Of a stretch of 64,000 nucleotides of DNA, positions 33,491 to 45,442 are shown one piece after another. Source of the stretch: Tenodera sinensis (Eukaryota > Arthropoda > Insecta > Mantodea > Mantidae); assembly GCA_030765045.1 (NCBI GenBank), contig CM060963.1, positions 121,222,735 to 121,286,734 of the forward strand. The letters run 5' to 3'. Both the position numbers and the translations under genes were made by a program. The notes below the pieces were generated by a model. It was not told the origin of the DNA. It worked only from the letters and a program-made list of their open reading frames with translations, and searched no databases. The first letter of the stretch is position 1. Each line of letters opens with the position of its first letter.

Positions 33491-35168
33491 GATGAGATAT
33501 TCCATGGGCCATTGCCATAACGTTGGGCTAGTGTGCTGATAAATTGCACAACAGAAAGTGTATGTAAGGGGCAATTAAAAAGGATGTGGTTGATATCACC
33601 GTAGGCACCACGATCACAATTTTGGGAGGCCCTTTGGCGGATTTTAAATAAGTAGGCCGGTGTAACGGCAACTCCAAATCGGATTTTTTAGATCAAAGAG
33701 ATTGCAGCTCTACTGAGAGTGGATTTCTTAAACCATGGAGATCGCTTCGTTAGAGGAGGTACGTCGGAATGGTTAAGCCGTGCGGCATCTCTCCAAGGGA
33801 GGGTGACCGGTTCCATCGGTGCGGGGAGATGAGCCGCCCCCCTAGCCAGGTGGTCAGCTGTTTCGTTGCCCGAAATATTTGCATGTCCCGGGACCCACAA
33901 GAATTGAAATGTATTGCTTCGGTTAAGGTGTTTGGAGATTTCTAAACGACACACCACCTCCCACCAATCCGTCCCCAGATGCATACTGGGTGACCTGATG
34001 CTTCGAAGGACACTCAAAGAGTCCGAACAAAACAGGATCGTGGAATTGGAAATACAAAGAGTAGATCGCAGAGCTTGATAAAGGGCATAAATCTCAGCAA
34101 AATAATTGGAAAACCCCGCAGGAAGAGGCACCCGTGCAGACGTTTGTGTTGTCCAGTTTATAAACGCCCCTCCCGCACCTGTTGGGCTAACGGAACCGCC
34201 GGTAAATAGGTGGAAAAAAGGTTGAGTCACTGATGCCGAGTGTTGGGACATGAAATGGTGGAACCGTTGTGGTGTAGACGGGTCCCCGCGATGTAGGTTG
34301 GCAGTCAAAAGAGTCACATGCGGTTGGCGCACTAAGTATAGCGAAAGCCTGGGGAAACTGGGTATGTCCTCTAGTTCTTGACACTTCCGAAAAACTAATA
34401 GGTAAATCAGAGGATAGCGTATAGAAGCAACTACTTGGTAAAGTGGTAAGCGTGCACTTAACAAGAGTTGCGCGTACAATGACGTTTCTCGGTATTGTAG
34501 TAATTTGCCAATAAATCGGACTGCGAGGTCTACCTGCCGTCGCAGAAGAGGCTGCATTCCCAGCTCCGTAAACACCTTTTTATAGAAGGTTTGCCCGTAC
34601 CCCAAGTATGGCTTTGCCATGCGGTAAGGGACAGAGTCTATTTTCTTCCGCCACACCTTAGGAAGATGAGTAATGACTATCAAACCGTAATCTAATTTAG
34701 CCTGACATAAAGATAAGTATATGTGGTATAAACTCTGGGGGTGTGCCCCCCAGTTACGCCCTTGCAAGTAACGGAAGAGGGTACTAGAAGCCAAGAGGGA
34801 TGAATGCAGGTGCATCGTCTGCGATTTCCAACTCAGGTTATGATCCAGGTGTAACCCAAGAAATTTGACGGATCGAGCTAAAGGAAGAGGATTTTCCCCA
34901 ATAGACATATTTGCATGAAGCAGAAGTGGGCCGCGTTTAAAGAAAATCGATACGCATTTTTCAGGGTGGACCGTCAGTCCTAGGTCATTGAGCTTCCCAA
35001 GTAGGAGGTCTAAATCGGCCTGAAGGGTGGTCGGAGACTGACGCACAGTATGTAAAGGGGTTTGGGATAATAAAACGAAGTCATCGGCATATAAAACAAG
35101 TTGGCTGTGCTTAAGCGGCAATGTACTTAATGTGTGAATGTATAGGATAAAAAGCAGAGGACTAAGTG
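33491..35168 (-). pseudogene. 5'-truncated LINE ORF2: C-terminal RT, RNase H and Cys-rich end
   Basis: The long frame (35121-33688, 477 codons) opens in the RT: LSPLLFILYIHTL just upstream, then YADDFVLLSQ and LGLHLDHNLSW. RNase H follows: FTGGSVSPTGAGGAF, AEIYALYQAL, FCSDSLSVLRSI and VPGHANISGNETADHLARGA. The first catalytic Asp (expected TDGS) is Gly. After the stop near 33688 the same frame continues through TPAYLFKIRQ and a NHILFNCP motif to about 33500, so the stop is a mutation. It is 5'-truncated at about 35168. The length of the surviving frame suggests a relatively young copy. Confidence 0.88.
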
Positions 35169-35169
35169 C

Positions 35170-35705
35170 CTACATGCTTTGATATAGAGTCGCTTAAAAA
35201 TTTGAATAAGGATAAATTTTAACCGGCTATGAACATGAACTGTTTAACGTTCAAATTATAATATTTGACGGTAGTATTAACTTACCTCGGACTGCCCTCG
35301 AAAGCCTGGATAGTGTATCGTATTTACCAAATTCTTAATTTTCGTCACAAATACTTACATTAGGTAATGTTGGGTGCCTTGATAAATAACGTCAGTACAT
35401 TATTATTGTTTTAAGATCATGATATTGCCTCCTGAAACTCTTAAAAGCATGCATTATCTCTGTGTATTTGCATCTGCAACAGTTTGGTAACAATGCGATT
35501 TTAATGTGGTGAATTGTATTTCTGCTGCCGGGGGAAATTTAATTAATTTCCAAGATACGGACATAGCAATGTGAAAACGTCATGTTGTGGGCATAGATTA
35601 ATTTGGGAAACGCCACATTATGGACTGAAGTGAGGTAAAAAATAGCAGAAGATACAATGAAGATTTGCGACGGCTAACAAAGTCATGAACTTATATTTTT
35701 GCTAA
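35170..35705. other. AT-rich spacer
   Basis: No gene or known repeat is recognised. Confidence 0.5.
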
Positions 35706-35709
35706 GTAG

Positions 35710-36020
35710 CATAGCTGAAAAAAGTGTTTGTTTAATGATGCTGTCAAATACAGGTATCAAATCAGTGTCGCTGTCTGCTGAAAATTTGTTTCTCCGGAGT
35801 TCTTTCTCCGCTAAATCCACTGACATGAGGTTTAATGGTGCTGTCAAATACAGGTATCATATCAGTGTCGCTGTCTGCTGAAAATTTGTTTCTCCGGAGT
35901 TCTTTCTCCGCTAAATCCATTGACATGTGGCTGACCTTTTAAGCACACTTAATAAGCATCAATCTTGGCAGAGTTTTGAACTTCAAAGGTTGGCGTTTAA
36001 CCACGCTATTCAGACTAACA
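35710..36020 (-). mobile_element. Degenerate SINE family 1 copy with internal ~105-bp duplication
   Basis: The block beginning AATGATGCTGTCAAATACAG (about 35731) is repeated at about 35834, each followed by TCTCCGGAGTTCTTTCTCCG. The tail toward 36020 resembles a decayed tRNA-like head on the minus strand, as in the SINE at 33231. Confidence 0.6.
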
Positions 36021-36402
36021 TCACTGACTCATGTTTCTACAAAGTAAAATGTTGGAGTTAAGTATGCTTAAATTACGTTAATTTGACTTTATTCAGAAAT
36101 CTTTTATTAGATGATGGACCTGGAGGGCATTTTCTTGAATTAGGTTAGGTTATCCAATGTAGGGTGGCGTTAAAAAGCCCTAAGAGCACACCTTCGAGCA
36201 CGAATGGCATTTCGACATTTATCTGTCCATCATTGGATAGAAAGTCGACAGGAGTGGGAAGTCGACCGTGAAATAGATTGTTCAGCAATCCTCTCGGTGA
36301 GATGCTGCGCCAAATCGTTCACTGAGTTATGCTCGCTGTAAGTAAACACGGTCAACTTGGTGCAAAGGTTCCAGTTGATGTGGTCCAAGAGCCATCTAGG
36401 CA

Positions 36403-37168
36403 TTTTTAATCCTTTCAGTTCCAAATTATTTTGCTACTTATGCCGTTCTTCCTCTAATTCGAAACCGGTTTAGATTAGGTGGTCTGGAACACCTTCAGCC
36501 TGCTGGCTCGAATAGCCATGATCGTTAAGGCAACACGTAGCGCACTGGCCATGCACTCAAACCCCGAGTTCGTGAGTTCTAGTCTCGGCAACCGCAGTCA
36601 AATGTGCCTGTGGTAAAGGACGAGGAGGGCCCACGTAAAATAAATGGTGTGATGGCACGCGTGGATGATGACGGGGTATCATTTGACTGCGGTTGCATGG
36701 ATTTTGCTTCTTTTCTTATATAAAAAATCAATACAATGTAAATTGTAAAAAAAATAATTTTCTAGAATCCAGAACATCTCAAATACATATGTTTAATTCG
36801 TGACGAACAATATAACAGGAATATAGCAGAAAAAACCGTTAAAAATATTACAAATAGGCAAAAAAGCCTATGTTTCTTATAATACACGCCGGGACTGAAA
36901 GGGTTAAAGGGTTTTCCACTTTTCAGCGGTTGTCTTGCAGTTCTGTACAAGTTCTCCAATATATTCTGTCATTCCACTGTCCCTCTTCCAATCCTATTTT
37001 CCTCATGGCTTTATCAATACCGTCCTTCCAAGTAAGGCGTGCGCTTCCTCGTTTGTTCCAACAGTAGCTGACCAGCTAATACTTTTCTTTGGCAATCCTT
37101 CTTCTGTTATTCTCTGCACGTGTCCATACCATTTGAGAACCCTTTTTCTGTCAACATTTCCGCCATCT
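36403..37168 (-). mobile_element. RTE-like LINE fragment inserted in LINE copy 2
   Basis: The target sequence GCCATCTAG.CAT appears on both sides (about 36391-36403 and 37162-37174), where copy 1 has it once. On the minus strand at about 37150-36910 the insert reads LKWYGHVQRITEEGLPKK, the familiar C-terminal motif of RTE/CR1-type ORF2 proteins, followed by frame-broken sequence. A piggyBac-like MITE (36410-36903) sits at its 3' end. Confidence 0.65.
36406..36907. mobile_element. piggyBac-like MITE (~494 bp) with TTAA duplication
   Basis: TTAA occurs at 36406-36409 and 36904-36907. The ends are TCCTTTCAGTTCC (36410) and GGGACTGAAAGGG (to 36903), imperfect 13-bp inverted repeats. TTAA targets and CCCTTT-type ends suit piggyBac-like elements. 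Inside is a second inverted repeat, GCAACCGCAGTCAAATG (36588-36604) with 36680-36696, next to a possible tRNA-like promoter remnant. No transposase is encoded. Confidence 0.7.
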
Positions 37169-39210
37169 AGCCATACGTGTGGAACATGTATCTTGCGTTA
37201 AAAGACTAAAAACACATGGAAAGTAATCACTAGAGTGTAAGTCAGAGACGAGTTCCATTGTGAGGAGACTGCCAGCTGTGACAAACAAATAGCAAGATCC
37301 AGGTGTGAGAAACTATTGAAAGAGTCAGAAAGAAATATAGGCTCTCCGGTGTCGAGGAAAGCTAGGTTGTAATTATCGTCAAAATCAACGATGAGCTTGC
37401 CTCTAGCGCAAGCGCGATTTCAGCCACAAAGTGGGTGATGCGTATTGAGCGCGAACAGAAACAGTGTTGGTAATTGGGAACTAGATCTTCTAACTCAATG
37501 AGCGAGATGTCATGGGACGGAGGTAAATATTCGTTACAAATGTTGAACTGGATGGATGGTAGCAGAATCCTTACGGCAACTGATTGTATATCAGGCCGTA
37601 AGGGTACAGAATTCATATATACATCATCTCTGACAAGCATTATAGCGCCGCCAAGTGCCGGAATACTCTCTTCTAGTGTAACATCACGCCGTAGTGGGGT
37701 GTATCGCCTTAGTTGGAAAATGTCTTGTGGACGCAGCTTAGTCTCTTTAAAACATGCGACCAAATGTTCGTTCTTATTGAGAAAAAGCTCAAATTGTGGT
37801 CGTTGTGTTCTAATACCACGCATATTCCATTGTAGAATGGCCGTGTTAATATATGTCAGGAATAGGAACTCTTAAGGGAATCTCTCCATTGCTTAGGTGT
37901 TGGCGGTGGTTGATTCAGTTTAGCCCTTTTTAATGTGTAGGGCTTGCACGTTTCCCTGAAGCTTTATCTTGCCCCTTTTACCCTGGGGTTCTCCCAGTGT
38001 GGACAGGATCTCCTTGCATCTCCTCTACTCAGGAGGAGCGTGACCCATAGTGCATTTCGGTTCGATAACCTCGAACCGATTGCTAAGGGATACCGGCGAA
38101 GATGAAAGTCGCCGGTCCGAGTTCACCCCGGAAGATTCCTCAGAAGAGGATCTTCGAGGAGACGTTCGTGGACTCCTAAATCCTTTCGATGTACTGGGAT
38201 CAGACTTACTCTCTTCTTTGAGGAAGTCGTTTTTCGTATAACTCTTTTTGAACTGTGTTGGTGAGGCATTATATATTACGGGCTTGCAGTCTTTTGTGCT
38301 GAGTTTGACATTTTCGTTGGTTATCCAACAGTGGTGTTTCTTTCACCTGCGAATCTTTAGACGTTAATATAGATGTGCGTTTTGGTGTTGAGAGCTTTGG
38401 AATAGAGCTACGAGTTGCAAGTGTTTTTAGATATTGTTGCCCCATTTAAATCGCTGGTCTGCGTGCGATCTCTCGCCTCGGTACCGGTTTAGCTGCAGCT
38501 GAGCTGTAGGTACCGGAACTTGTAACAGAGGATTGGTGTAGGTACGCAAGGTATCCGGGCTTCTGAGAAGGGCAACTTCTCTCTAACCCGTATCCCTTGA
38601 ATCGGTCTTTCCTTTACAAAAAGGGGGCAATCTCAGGTACTGGATGGATGTTCACCTTTGCAATTCACACATCCGGAGCTCCAGTGTATGGGCCATCGTA
38701 GAATTCGTCACCACAGTTAGGACATGTAGCTAGTCCCTTACAAAACTCGCTTGTATGTCCAAGGCGCTGGCACTTAAAACACCTGAGTGGATTCGGGATG
38801 AAAGGCCTAACTAAGATGGACTCATACCCTGCCTTAATCCTTTCCGGGAGATCTACTCGATTAAAGGTCAGGAACAGGGTACGAGTTGGCTTTAATTCAC
38901 CACCTTCTTTGCGCTGAACCCACTAAACATTAGGCCAGCCTTGCTCCATAAGATTTTCTTGAATCTCCTCATTGGTTAAACCGTCCAATGCACGAGCGTT
39001 TATGACACTGCTCGATGAGTTCAACGTCCTATGCATCTCAACACATACCGTATAACTTCCTAACATATTGCCTTTCAGTATTTTAGCTGCCTGGTTGGCG
39101 GAATGTGCTTCAACCAGGAGCGTGCCATTGCGAGATCTAGTGCATGACTTTACTGAGCAAGCAATCTTATCCAGACACTTTTGTGTTTGTAAATGGGCTC
39201 ACCGATATAA

Positions 39211-40126
39211 ACTTCTTACAGTGGCGGTTCTTGGGTGATCGCATACTCGCAACTGCAGATCCACTAACTTTTTCCTGTATGTGAATGTATATTTACTTAT
39301 ACATACATGCATATGAGAAAGTCGAATGTCGAAATTTCTTCTGTATGAACTTGATCGTTTAACTTTTCTGCGCACTCTTTACCAAATGCCAGAGCATTCA
39401 GTCAACAAGCTGTAGAGGCGCACAAACCCGATTTTGCGACTGGCGAAGGGGGCTTTATGGTGAGGGGTCGCGGAGAGCGGGGCAAAGCTTGCATTTAGGA
39501 GTACAGCGAGTTGAAGCAGCATGATCGACAAGGCCTACGGATGCGTTTGTTACCGTGCAAGCGCACTACGTTCTCGTACAAGTCTTTTCCGTTTTCCTTC
39601 CTAGGAGCATTTCCCTGTCTCTCGTTTAGCAGAAGTTGCAATCAACCTGCTAGACAGTTAGCCAACTTGACGTTCCTAAATATAATAGAGCCATTTTCTA
39701 TAGTAAAATGACAGTTATGTTAATGTGGTAAACACAATTACATCTAGTTTTATTAAGTGATTATAACTGCACTTAATTACTCTTCGTGTCATAATTTACT
39801 AGGGCCAATACCTCAGTTTGGAATAGTTATTTTGTTACAGTGTTTATAATTGTTTGTTATATTTGTGTTTCTGGCAGCAAATTGCATGCAGTTGTGTCTG
39901 TTCATAGCGAGAAATTTGAATCTATGAGAGTGTGGAAATGAATAGCATGGCGAGACTGAAGGAGATGAATCCCTCAGGTTTATTCTGAGAAGACAAGCTG
40001 TTTTCCATGCTTATTGTTTGTGTGTGAGAGAAATAGCATCTGGACAAACATTGATCATTTAAAACAAAAAATAGCAAAACATGAGAGCTCAATCGTGACA
40101 AGTCACAAGCCACCACTGACTTCTTA
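39211..40126. mobile_element. Nonautonomous hAT element (900 bp) with 8-bp duplication
   Basis: ACTTCTTA flanks it at 39211-39218 and 40119-40126. The terminal inverted repeats begin CAGTGGCGGTTCTTG (39219) and, from the other end, CAGTGGTGGCTTGTG (to 40118). An 8-bp duplication and CAGTGGCGG-type ends are characteristic of hAT transposons. No transposase frame is visible, so it is nonautonomous. It interrupts ORF1 of LINE copy 2, whose two halves match copy 1 on either side. Confidence 0.9.
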
Positions 40127-40754
40127 TCTTCCTCAGGTTTAGCTATTACTAAGTAGCGAGAACCATTTGACTCTGCTACTTCCATTACACTAACCTGTGT
40201 TTTATTAGGTATTTTAGAAGGCACCATGGTGATGATATCCTCCATCATTGCAAATGTCTCTGATGGCATGCTCACTTCCTGGGTCTCACCCTGGCTTAGG
40301 TGAGAGTCCTGGCCTGGACCTTGCTCACCTAGGGTCACACCTCCCATTGTATAGACAGAGGGACCCAATTACCTTCAGACGTGCATCAGCTCATGCAATG
40401 GCCCCTCCCTGAGACTGACCTTTATTAGCGGATATGAACACAGGTTCCACATGATAACCAGGAGCTGGGAATTACGCGGTTACCTAGTCACCCCTTGCAT
40501 CACCCCATCCACCAACAACCTGTGCGAAGGCTATCCATCAGATTGTGTTCAGGGAGGTATAAGTTAGAAGGTCAAACACATATAAAAACACAGTTGATTG
40601 GGCATTTAGCATATGCCCTCTCACTCCTTAGAGGAACCCAATTGAGAGTATGGCTCAGGACGCCAGATGCACCAAACCCGTACCTACCATAGTAGGCCCC
40701 TGGGGGGAAATCTTGGAAGAATTCTTGAATAATAATGTCAATATTTTCTTAAAA

Positions 40755-41224
40755 TTAAAATTCAGAAAGATTCCCACCTTCAATTTCTCTTGACAGCTCT
40801 TTATAAGATGGAAAATGTGTCAAATATTTTACTGATAAAGTTGCCTTCAAAAGTTTCATCTTATTTTTGAAACCATTAACATGACCAAATAACTCTGGTA
40901 CACTTTGATCTTTGCCCTGAAACCTCTGGTTCAAGCCATTCAAGTCATGCATCAGGTCAGTCATGAAAGAAAGCTGTTTTAGAAAATCTGTATCTTTGAC
41001 CCGTGGAAGAAGATTTGCACTATCTGTGGTATTGTCTTGTAAAAATGGTGGAATATGATATCTGAGAGCAAAGAATTTCTGAAGACACCTGCACTCCACT
41101 TTGCATGGAATGACACTACATGGTGAATTATGCAACAGAACATTGGGCAACTTATCCCAGCTTTCCTAATTAGGTTTACCAGTCCTTTATTTCTTCCTCT
41201 CATACATGGTGCACCATGAGTCAC
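40755..41224 (-). pseudogene. hAT-family transposase fragment (ZBED5/GTF2IRD2-like)
   Basis: Two overlapping minus-strand frames together show THGAPCMRGRNKGLVNLIRK, then a FFALRYHIPPFLQD segment and LSFMTDLMHDLNGLNQRFQG, then a KLLKATL...FPSYKEL block. These match the middle of hAT transposase-derived proteins of the ZBED5/GTF2IRD2 type. The expected Asp in the TDGAP-type motif is His, and a frameshift near 41100 splits the gene. It could be the remains of an autonomous hAT; whether it is related to the MITE at 39211 is unknown. Confidence 0.7.
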
Positions 41225-41811
41225 AATACAAGATCACTTTTCTATATCTCCTCATAGTTTCATTTATTTATTTACTGGTTTAAATATATCTTCACCCTTT
41301 ATGCTTCCACTTAATAAATGCAAATCAAGACATTTTCAAAAGATGAGTTATTTGCTTCTTTTACATTTGTTGCTAAAATGAGTCGTCCAGCCACAGAATG
41401 ATATTAAATAATTAGATTCCAGTGTATCTATTGGAATAACTTTGTTGACATACATATGGCAAATGTGCATGGCAGAAAGTCATGAATATTGGCTCTGCTT
41501 GTGAATAGTACTCCAAAAGCTTGAAATAATACCACCCCTCCCCTCGTTACTTGCAGTAGCTGATATTAAACACATGGTGAAAGCAGTTTTCTAAGGCTAG
41601 CCTAGTTGGACTCTCACTTATCATAGGTATGAACACATACTTGATATAAAACTTTTCTATAAAACTTTGGAGAGGTACATGCATGTTAAACTGTTACACA
41701 TTTCCTGCCTTTCAGTGTTATCAATTCATAATTTGTAGCCTACTTATTAGTTGGTCATTATCTAAAGCACCCTATCCAACATTTTTACTTATTTTCAATT
41801 AATTTAGGCAT
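41225..41811. other. AT-rich spacer
   Basis: No gene or repeat is recognised. Confidence 0.5.
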
Positions 41812-42072
41812 TAGATGGTAATTATTATTTATTTATGCCAACAAGCTTCCTGCTGGTGTTTTTAAACACACAAGCCATGTGTGGGCAATATTTAAGAGGT
41901 GGAATCAGGAACTACCACTCGATAAGTGCAAGATCCGTGGTTCAAATGCCGGCTATGAATTTTTCAGTTCCTGATTCTACCCCTTAAACATTGCCCACAC
42001 ACGGCTTGTGTGTTTGAAAACACCAGCAGTAAGCTTGTTGGCATAAATAAATAATAATTACCATCTAAAGGT
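41812..42072. repeat. Palindromic rearrangement inside a SINE family 2 copy
   Basis: The arms (about 41812-41915 and 41966-42072) are near-perfect reverse complements containing ATTTATTTATGCCAACAAGC and its inverse. The ~50-bp loop is the 3' half of a tRNA-like unit (GTGGTTCAAATGCC, box B). The normal family arrangement at 45455 shows that this inverted block lies between GTGTGGG and ACATAAAGTAC of the ordinary element. Confidence 0.8.
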
Positions 42073-42330
42073 TACTTAAAACCCGGGACATAAAGTACTT
42101 ACAATTGTAAGTCGCCCTTGGGGCATTTATCTCTGATGTGAGATTCCCTTGTGGTCTAACCGGGAAAAAAGTACGAATCAGCTGGGGAATTTAATGTTGT
42201 ACTGGCAAGTTGGTCATGGTAGCTCAATGGTTAAAGCAGCTGCTCAATAAGTGGAAGATCCATAGTTCATATCCCAGCTATAGCATTGAATTTTTCAGTT
42301 CCTGATTCCACCTCTTAATTTATTGATGAA
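42073..42330 (+). mobile_element. SINE family 2, right part
   Basis: It aligns with 45525-45741: ATAAAGTACTTAC, TCTGATGTGAGA, GAATTTAATGT, then a tRNA-like unit (box A TAGCTCAATGG, box B AGTTCATATCC, both mutated) and the end GAATTTTTCAGTTCCTG. Confidence 0.75.
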
Positions 42331-42439
42331 AATTTAAGTTTTAAATGTCATGGCATAGAAATTTTAAAGCGATCTTTTAATGTTTTGAACAAAATTTGCA
42401 CAATAGTGCAATATCAGACCAAAGTCCCTATGAAGCAGT

Positions 42440-43370
42440 TTAATTAATAAATAACGTGGTTTTGGCATCAGTTGTTGGTCACGGGGCTGGTGTATGGGGT
42501 CATCGTACCCACTTGCTTGGGGCAGCGAGGGTGCTTAGATCCTTACAAAGAAAAATTTTAATCCAATTGGGGGGTGCATTTTCTACTACCCCCACAGAGG
42601 GATTACTGGTTGTCTTTGATCTGCTCCCCCTGGATTTAGAAATAAGGTGGCGAGGGTCCCAGTATTGGTTGCGAAAAGGAAATTCAATTAGGGCATCACA
42701 ACTCTTGGGGAAAGAGAGGAAGACAAATTAGATTTTCAGGAAAATATCTTAGACATAGGGGAATCCTAATAGGAGGGAAAAGATACTGGTAGAAGAGTGT
42801 TTTCATTTTTCCCATGTGTATGGGAGCAATGCCTTTTAAGGTTTTTAATGCCATCTGCAGGTTTTATATACTATGCAACAGGTCACAGCCCATACAGGGG
42901 CTACCTTTTTAGATTTGGCCAATCCAAAAATTTGACATGTAAATGTGGAGCTTTAGACTCACCAGAACATTCCTTATGGGAATGTCCGATCCAATGGGCT
43001 TATAATGCAGAAATGCATTGGTTACTAGCAAAACAGCAAATGTATAATCTTGTAAGGCAGAGGTACCTGTTTGAAGTGATTAACAAATTAGCAGATAGAA
43101 TTTCCACATCAAAATGCTTGGAATTTGTAAATAGATAGTTTACATTTTCGCATGTAATTATGTTGTTAAATTTATCAAAGTTAATTTTGTTAAAGAAATT
43201 GTTTGCTTTTATTTTAACAAATTGTAATATATATTGTTAAATTTGTTAAAGTTAATTTTGTTAACGAAATTGTTATACTCTTCTGTAACTGTTATAAATT
43301 GCAATACTGACATATTGAAGATAATAAAGAAGTCCAAAGGGTCCAGTATGTATAATAGAGGCTGGACTTA
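42440..43370 (+). pseudogene. R1-like LINE ORF2 C-terminal fragment
   Basis: The first frame (42456-42731) reads GAGVWGHRTHL, LRSLQRKILIQLGGAFSTTP and a DLLPLDLEIRWR block, matching the region after RT in R1-clade LINEs. A second frame (42797-43138) has TGHSPYRGYLFRFGQSKN and the Cys/His motif CKCGALDSPEHSLWECPI. A frameshift separates them. The following ~230 bp, with TTGTTAAA repeats, would be its 3' UTR. Confidence 0.75.
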
Positions 43371-44032
43371 ATGGATATATAATTTAATTTGTCCTTTGAT
43401 GTCTTTGGCACTATTTCCATCATCTACTAATTGGGCCCTATGCCAACATTTTGACATGTTCTATACACTGCTAAGCATGACTGTTTTCAAGGAGGGGGCG
43501 CATGTTGGAAGTTTGCAATAAAACAATATTAATTCATTATTCTGTTGTTAAAAGTTATAGTATTTGTTGCAGACAACTGTATTAATTTGTGCTAAATAAA
43601 ACATGGTTTTTACATCAAAATTAAAACAATAGTCTAATAGCCAACAACACTGGCCTGTGAAGATTTTGCAGCACAGAATATTTTACATCATAATGGTCAA
43701 TTCAGATGCTGTGATTTAGAAAATAATAATAGTTTTTGTGTATCATGTACAGATTTAGAACAGTTGTGGTTCAACATAAAATTGAAAGTTTGGTACAATG
43801 GTAATAACATCACTGCATATTCAACTTACAGCATGGCTCATTAAAATGTGCAAACATGCTAAATCATATGACGTCATACTGTACCAACCTCTATCTCTGT
43901 TAAGAGGTAATGTTGAACCTATCTTATAAACATTTATTGTGCAATACGTAAATAGGAACCTATCTTTGAATCTGCAGTCCAGTTTTAAACTCCTTCTCAG
44001 CTGGTCTCTTTTGAAGCCATGTTGTGTTGTGA

Positions 44033-45106
44033 ATGTTATGTAAAAAACCTGGCAAGCTCGAGTGGGGCTGTGTGAACAATCCTAACAATTTCTGTTATGT
44101 CTGTAGTTGTTATGTGATAAAGCAACAGAAAAGAAACATTACCGCATTTATCAAGAGTTTATATCTGGCCTATTTTAAAATGAAGTTAGGAGGTCAAGAC
44201 AAGAATTTTGCTCCTCATATTGTGTGTAAAAGTTGTGTAGAAAATCTAAGATGGTACAATGGTACAAGGGAATTCATTCTTCTATGCCCTTTGGTGTTAC
44301 TATGGTATGAGGCGAATCATATTAAGGACTGTTATTTTTATCTGTGTAATATATCTGGATTCTATAGAAAAATCAAGGTGGGCATTAAATATCCAAACTT
44401 ATCAGCAATTAGACCTGTGCTCCATGGACCTGATGTTTCTGTTCCATCACCAATTACCGTATTGCCAGAAAGTAGTACTGATACTTCAAGTGCTGAAAAT
44501 GAAATAAATTGGTCCCCAGGCTTAAAAAATAACAATTGTTATTGCTATTGGTACAGACATCGAGAAAAAGAGTTCAACAAATATGTAAAAGGAGAACTAG
44601 TGTATTGTTGTAATATCCCTAACTTGATAAGTTGTCTTGGAACAGCTTACAAAGCAAAAGATTGGCGTCAGTTTATTGACTTGAGCAGGAGAATTCTAAA
44701 ACGTGTTCTGCTACACAACAGCAATATGTTTGCTTCAGTTCCAATAGGTCACTCTACATCCCTTAAAGAAACGTACAAAAATTTGTACACTGTCCTGGAA
44801 AAAGTTAAATATAATGAACACAAGCAGTTCATGTGCTGTGATCTTAAGGTGTGCAGTATTTTACTGGGCCAACAAGCAAGGCACAAAAAATGTCTGTGCT
44901 TTTGTGTGAATAGGACTCCAGAGCCAGAGAAAGACACTGGAGTGAAACTAAATTGGCCAAAAAGAAAAGATTTAGTGCCAGGGACAAAAAATGTAATAAA
45001 TCGCCCTCTGATTGACCAACAGAAGATTTTGCTATACATGATGCATATCAAATTAGGGATAATGAAGAAATTTGTCAAAGCTTTGGACAAAAGTGGTTGT
45101 TTCTAA
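44033..45106 (+). pseudogene. Uncharacterised arthropod repeat-family protein (Cys-rich N-terminus)
   Basis: The frame gives 357 residues, and homology-like sequence continues past its stop to about 45420 through further stops. Putative metal ligands lie in the N-terminus: C21-x2-C24, H62, C65-x2-C68, H96-x3-C100-x4-C105. A linker follows with KYPNLSAIRPV and a Ser/Thr/Pro-rich stretch, then a helical C-terminal half ending HIKLGIMKKFVKALDK (about 337-352). I recognise the general layout as a multicopy protein family in arthropod genomes without assigned function; I know no catalytic motif in it. Its placement between transposon-like ends suggests a role in mobility, which is inference. It is not an active gene: in-frame stops and a SINE break its 3' half. 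Confidence 0.6.
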
Positions 45107-45442
45107 TATCTTATTCAGAAATTTCCAATATTGTCTGAATCAAAAGTGAAAGAAAGCATTTTTAATGGTCCACAGATTTGCAAACTCATGAAGGATGTTC
45201 ATTTCAGAACTATCATGACAGACATAGAAAGGTTCAAGCTTGGGACACATTCAGTGAAGTTATAAACAAGTTTTTGGTTAATGTTAAAGATGAGCAATAT
45301 GAAAGCAATGTTAAAACCATGCTCGAAAGTTAAAGGCACTTGGATGCAGCATGAACTTAAAATTGTATTTTCTGTATTCGTCAGGACCACAAATGCAGGT
45401 CAACTCAGCATTCGTTTTCTGCAAAGCAGAGGAGAAAATAAC

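Larger units (their letters stand above)
36105..40705 (-). mobile_element. I/Nimb-like LINE (copy 2), truncated and riddled with insertions
   Basis: It is collinear with copy 1 (25750-31306) from the same 5' UTR (about 40705) to the beginning of the RT region (about 36105), where it ends. Parts: 5' UTR and ORF1 start (40705-40127), a hAT-like insertion (39219-40118), the rest of ORF1 (39210 to about 37900), endonuclease (about 37823-37362, with QRPQFELFLNKNEHLVACFK and GGAIMLVRDD), and an RTE-like plus piggyBac-like insertion at 36403-37168. Coding capacity is lost through frameshifts. Confidence 0.82.
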
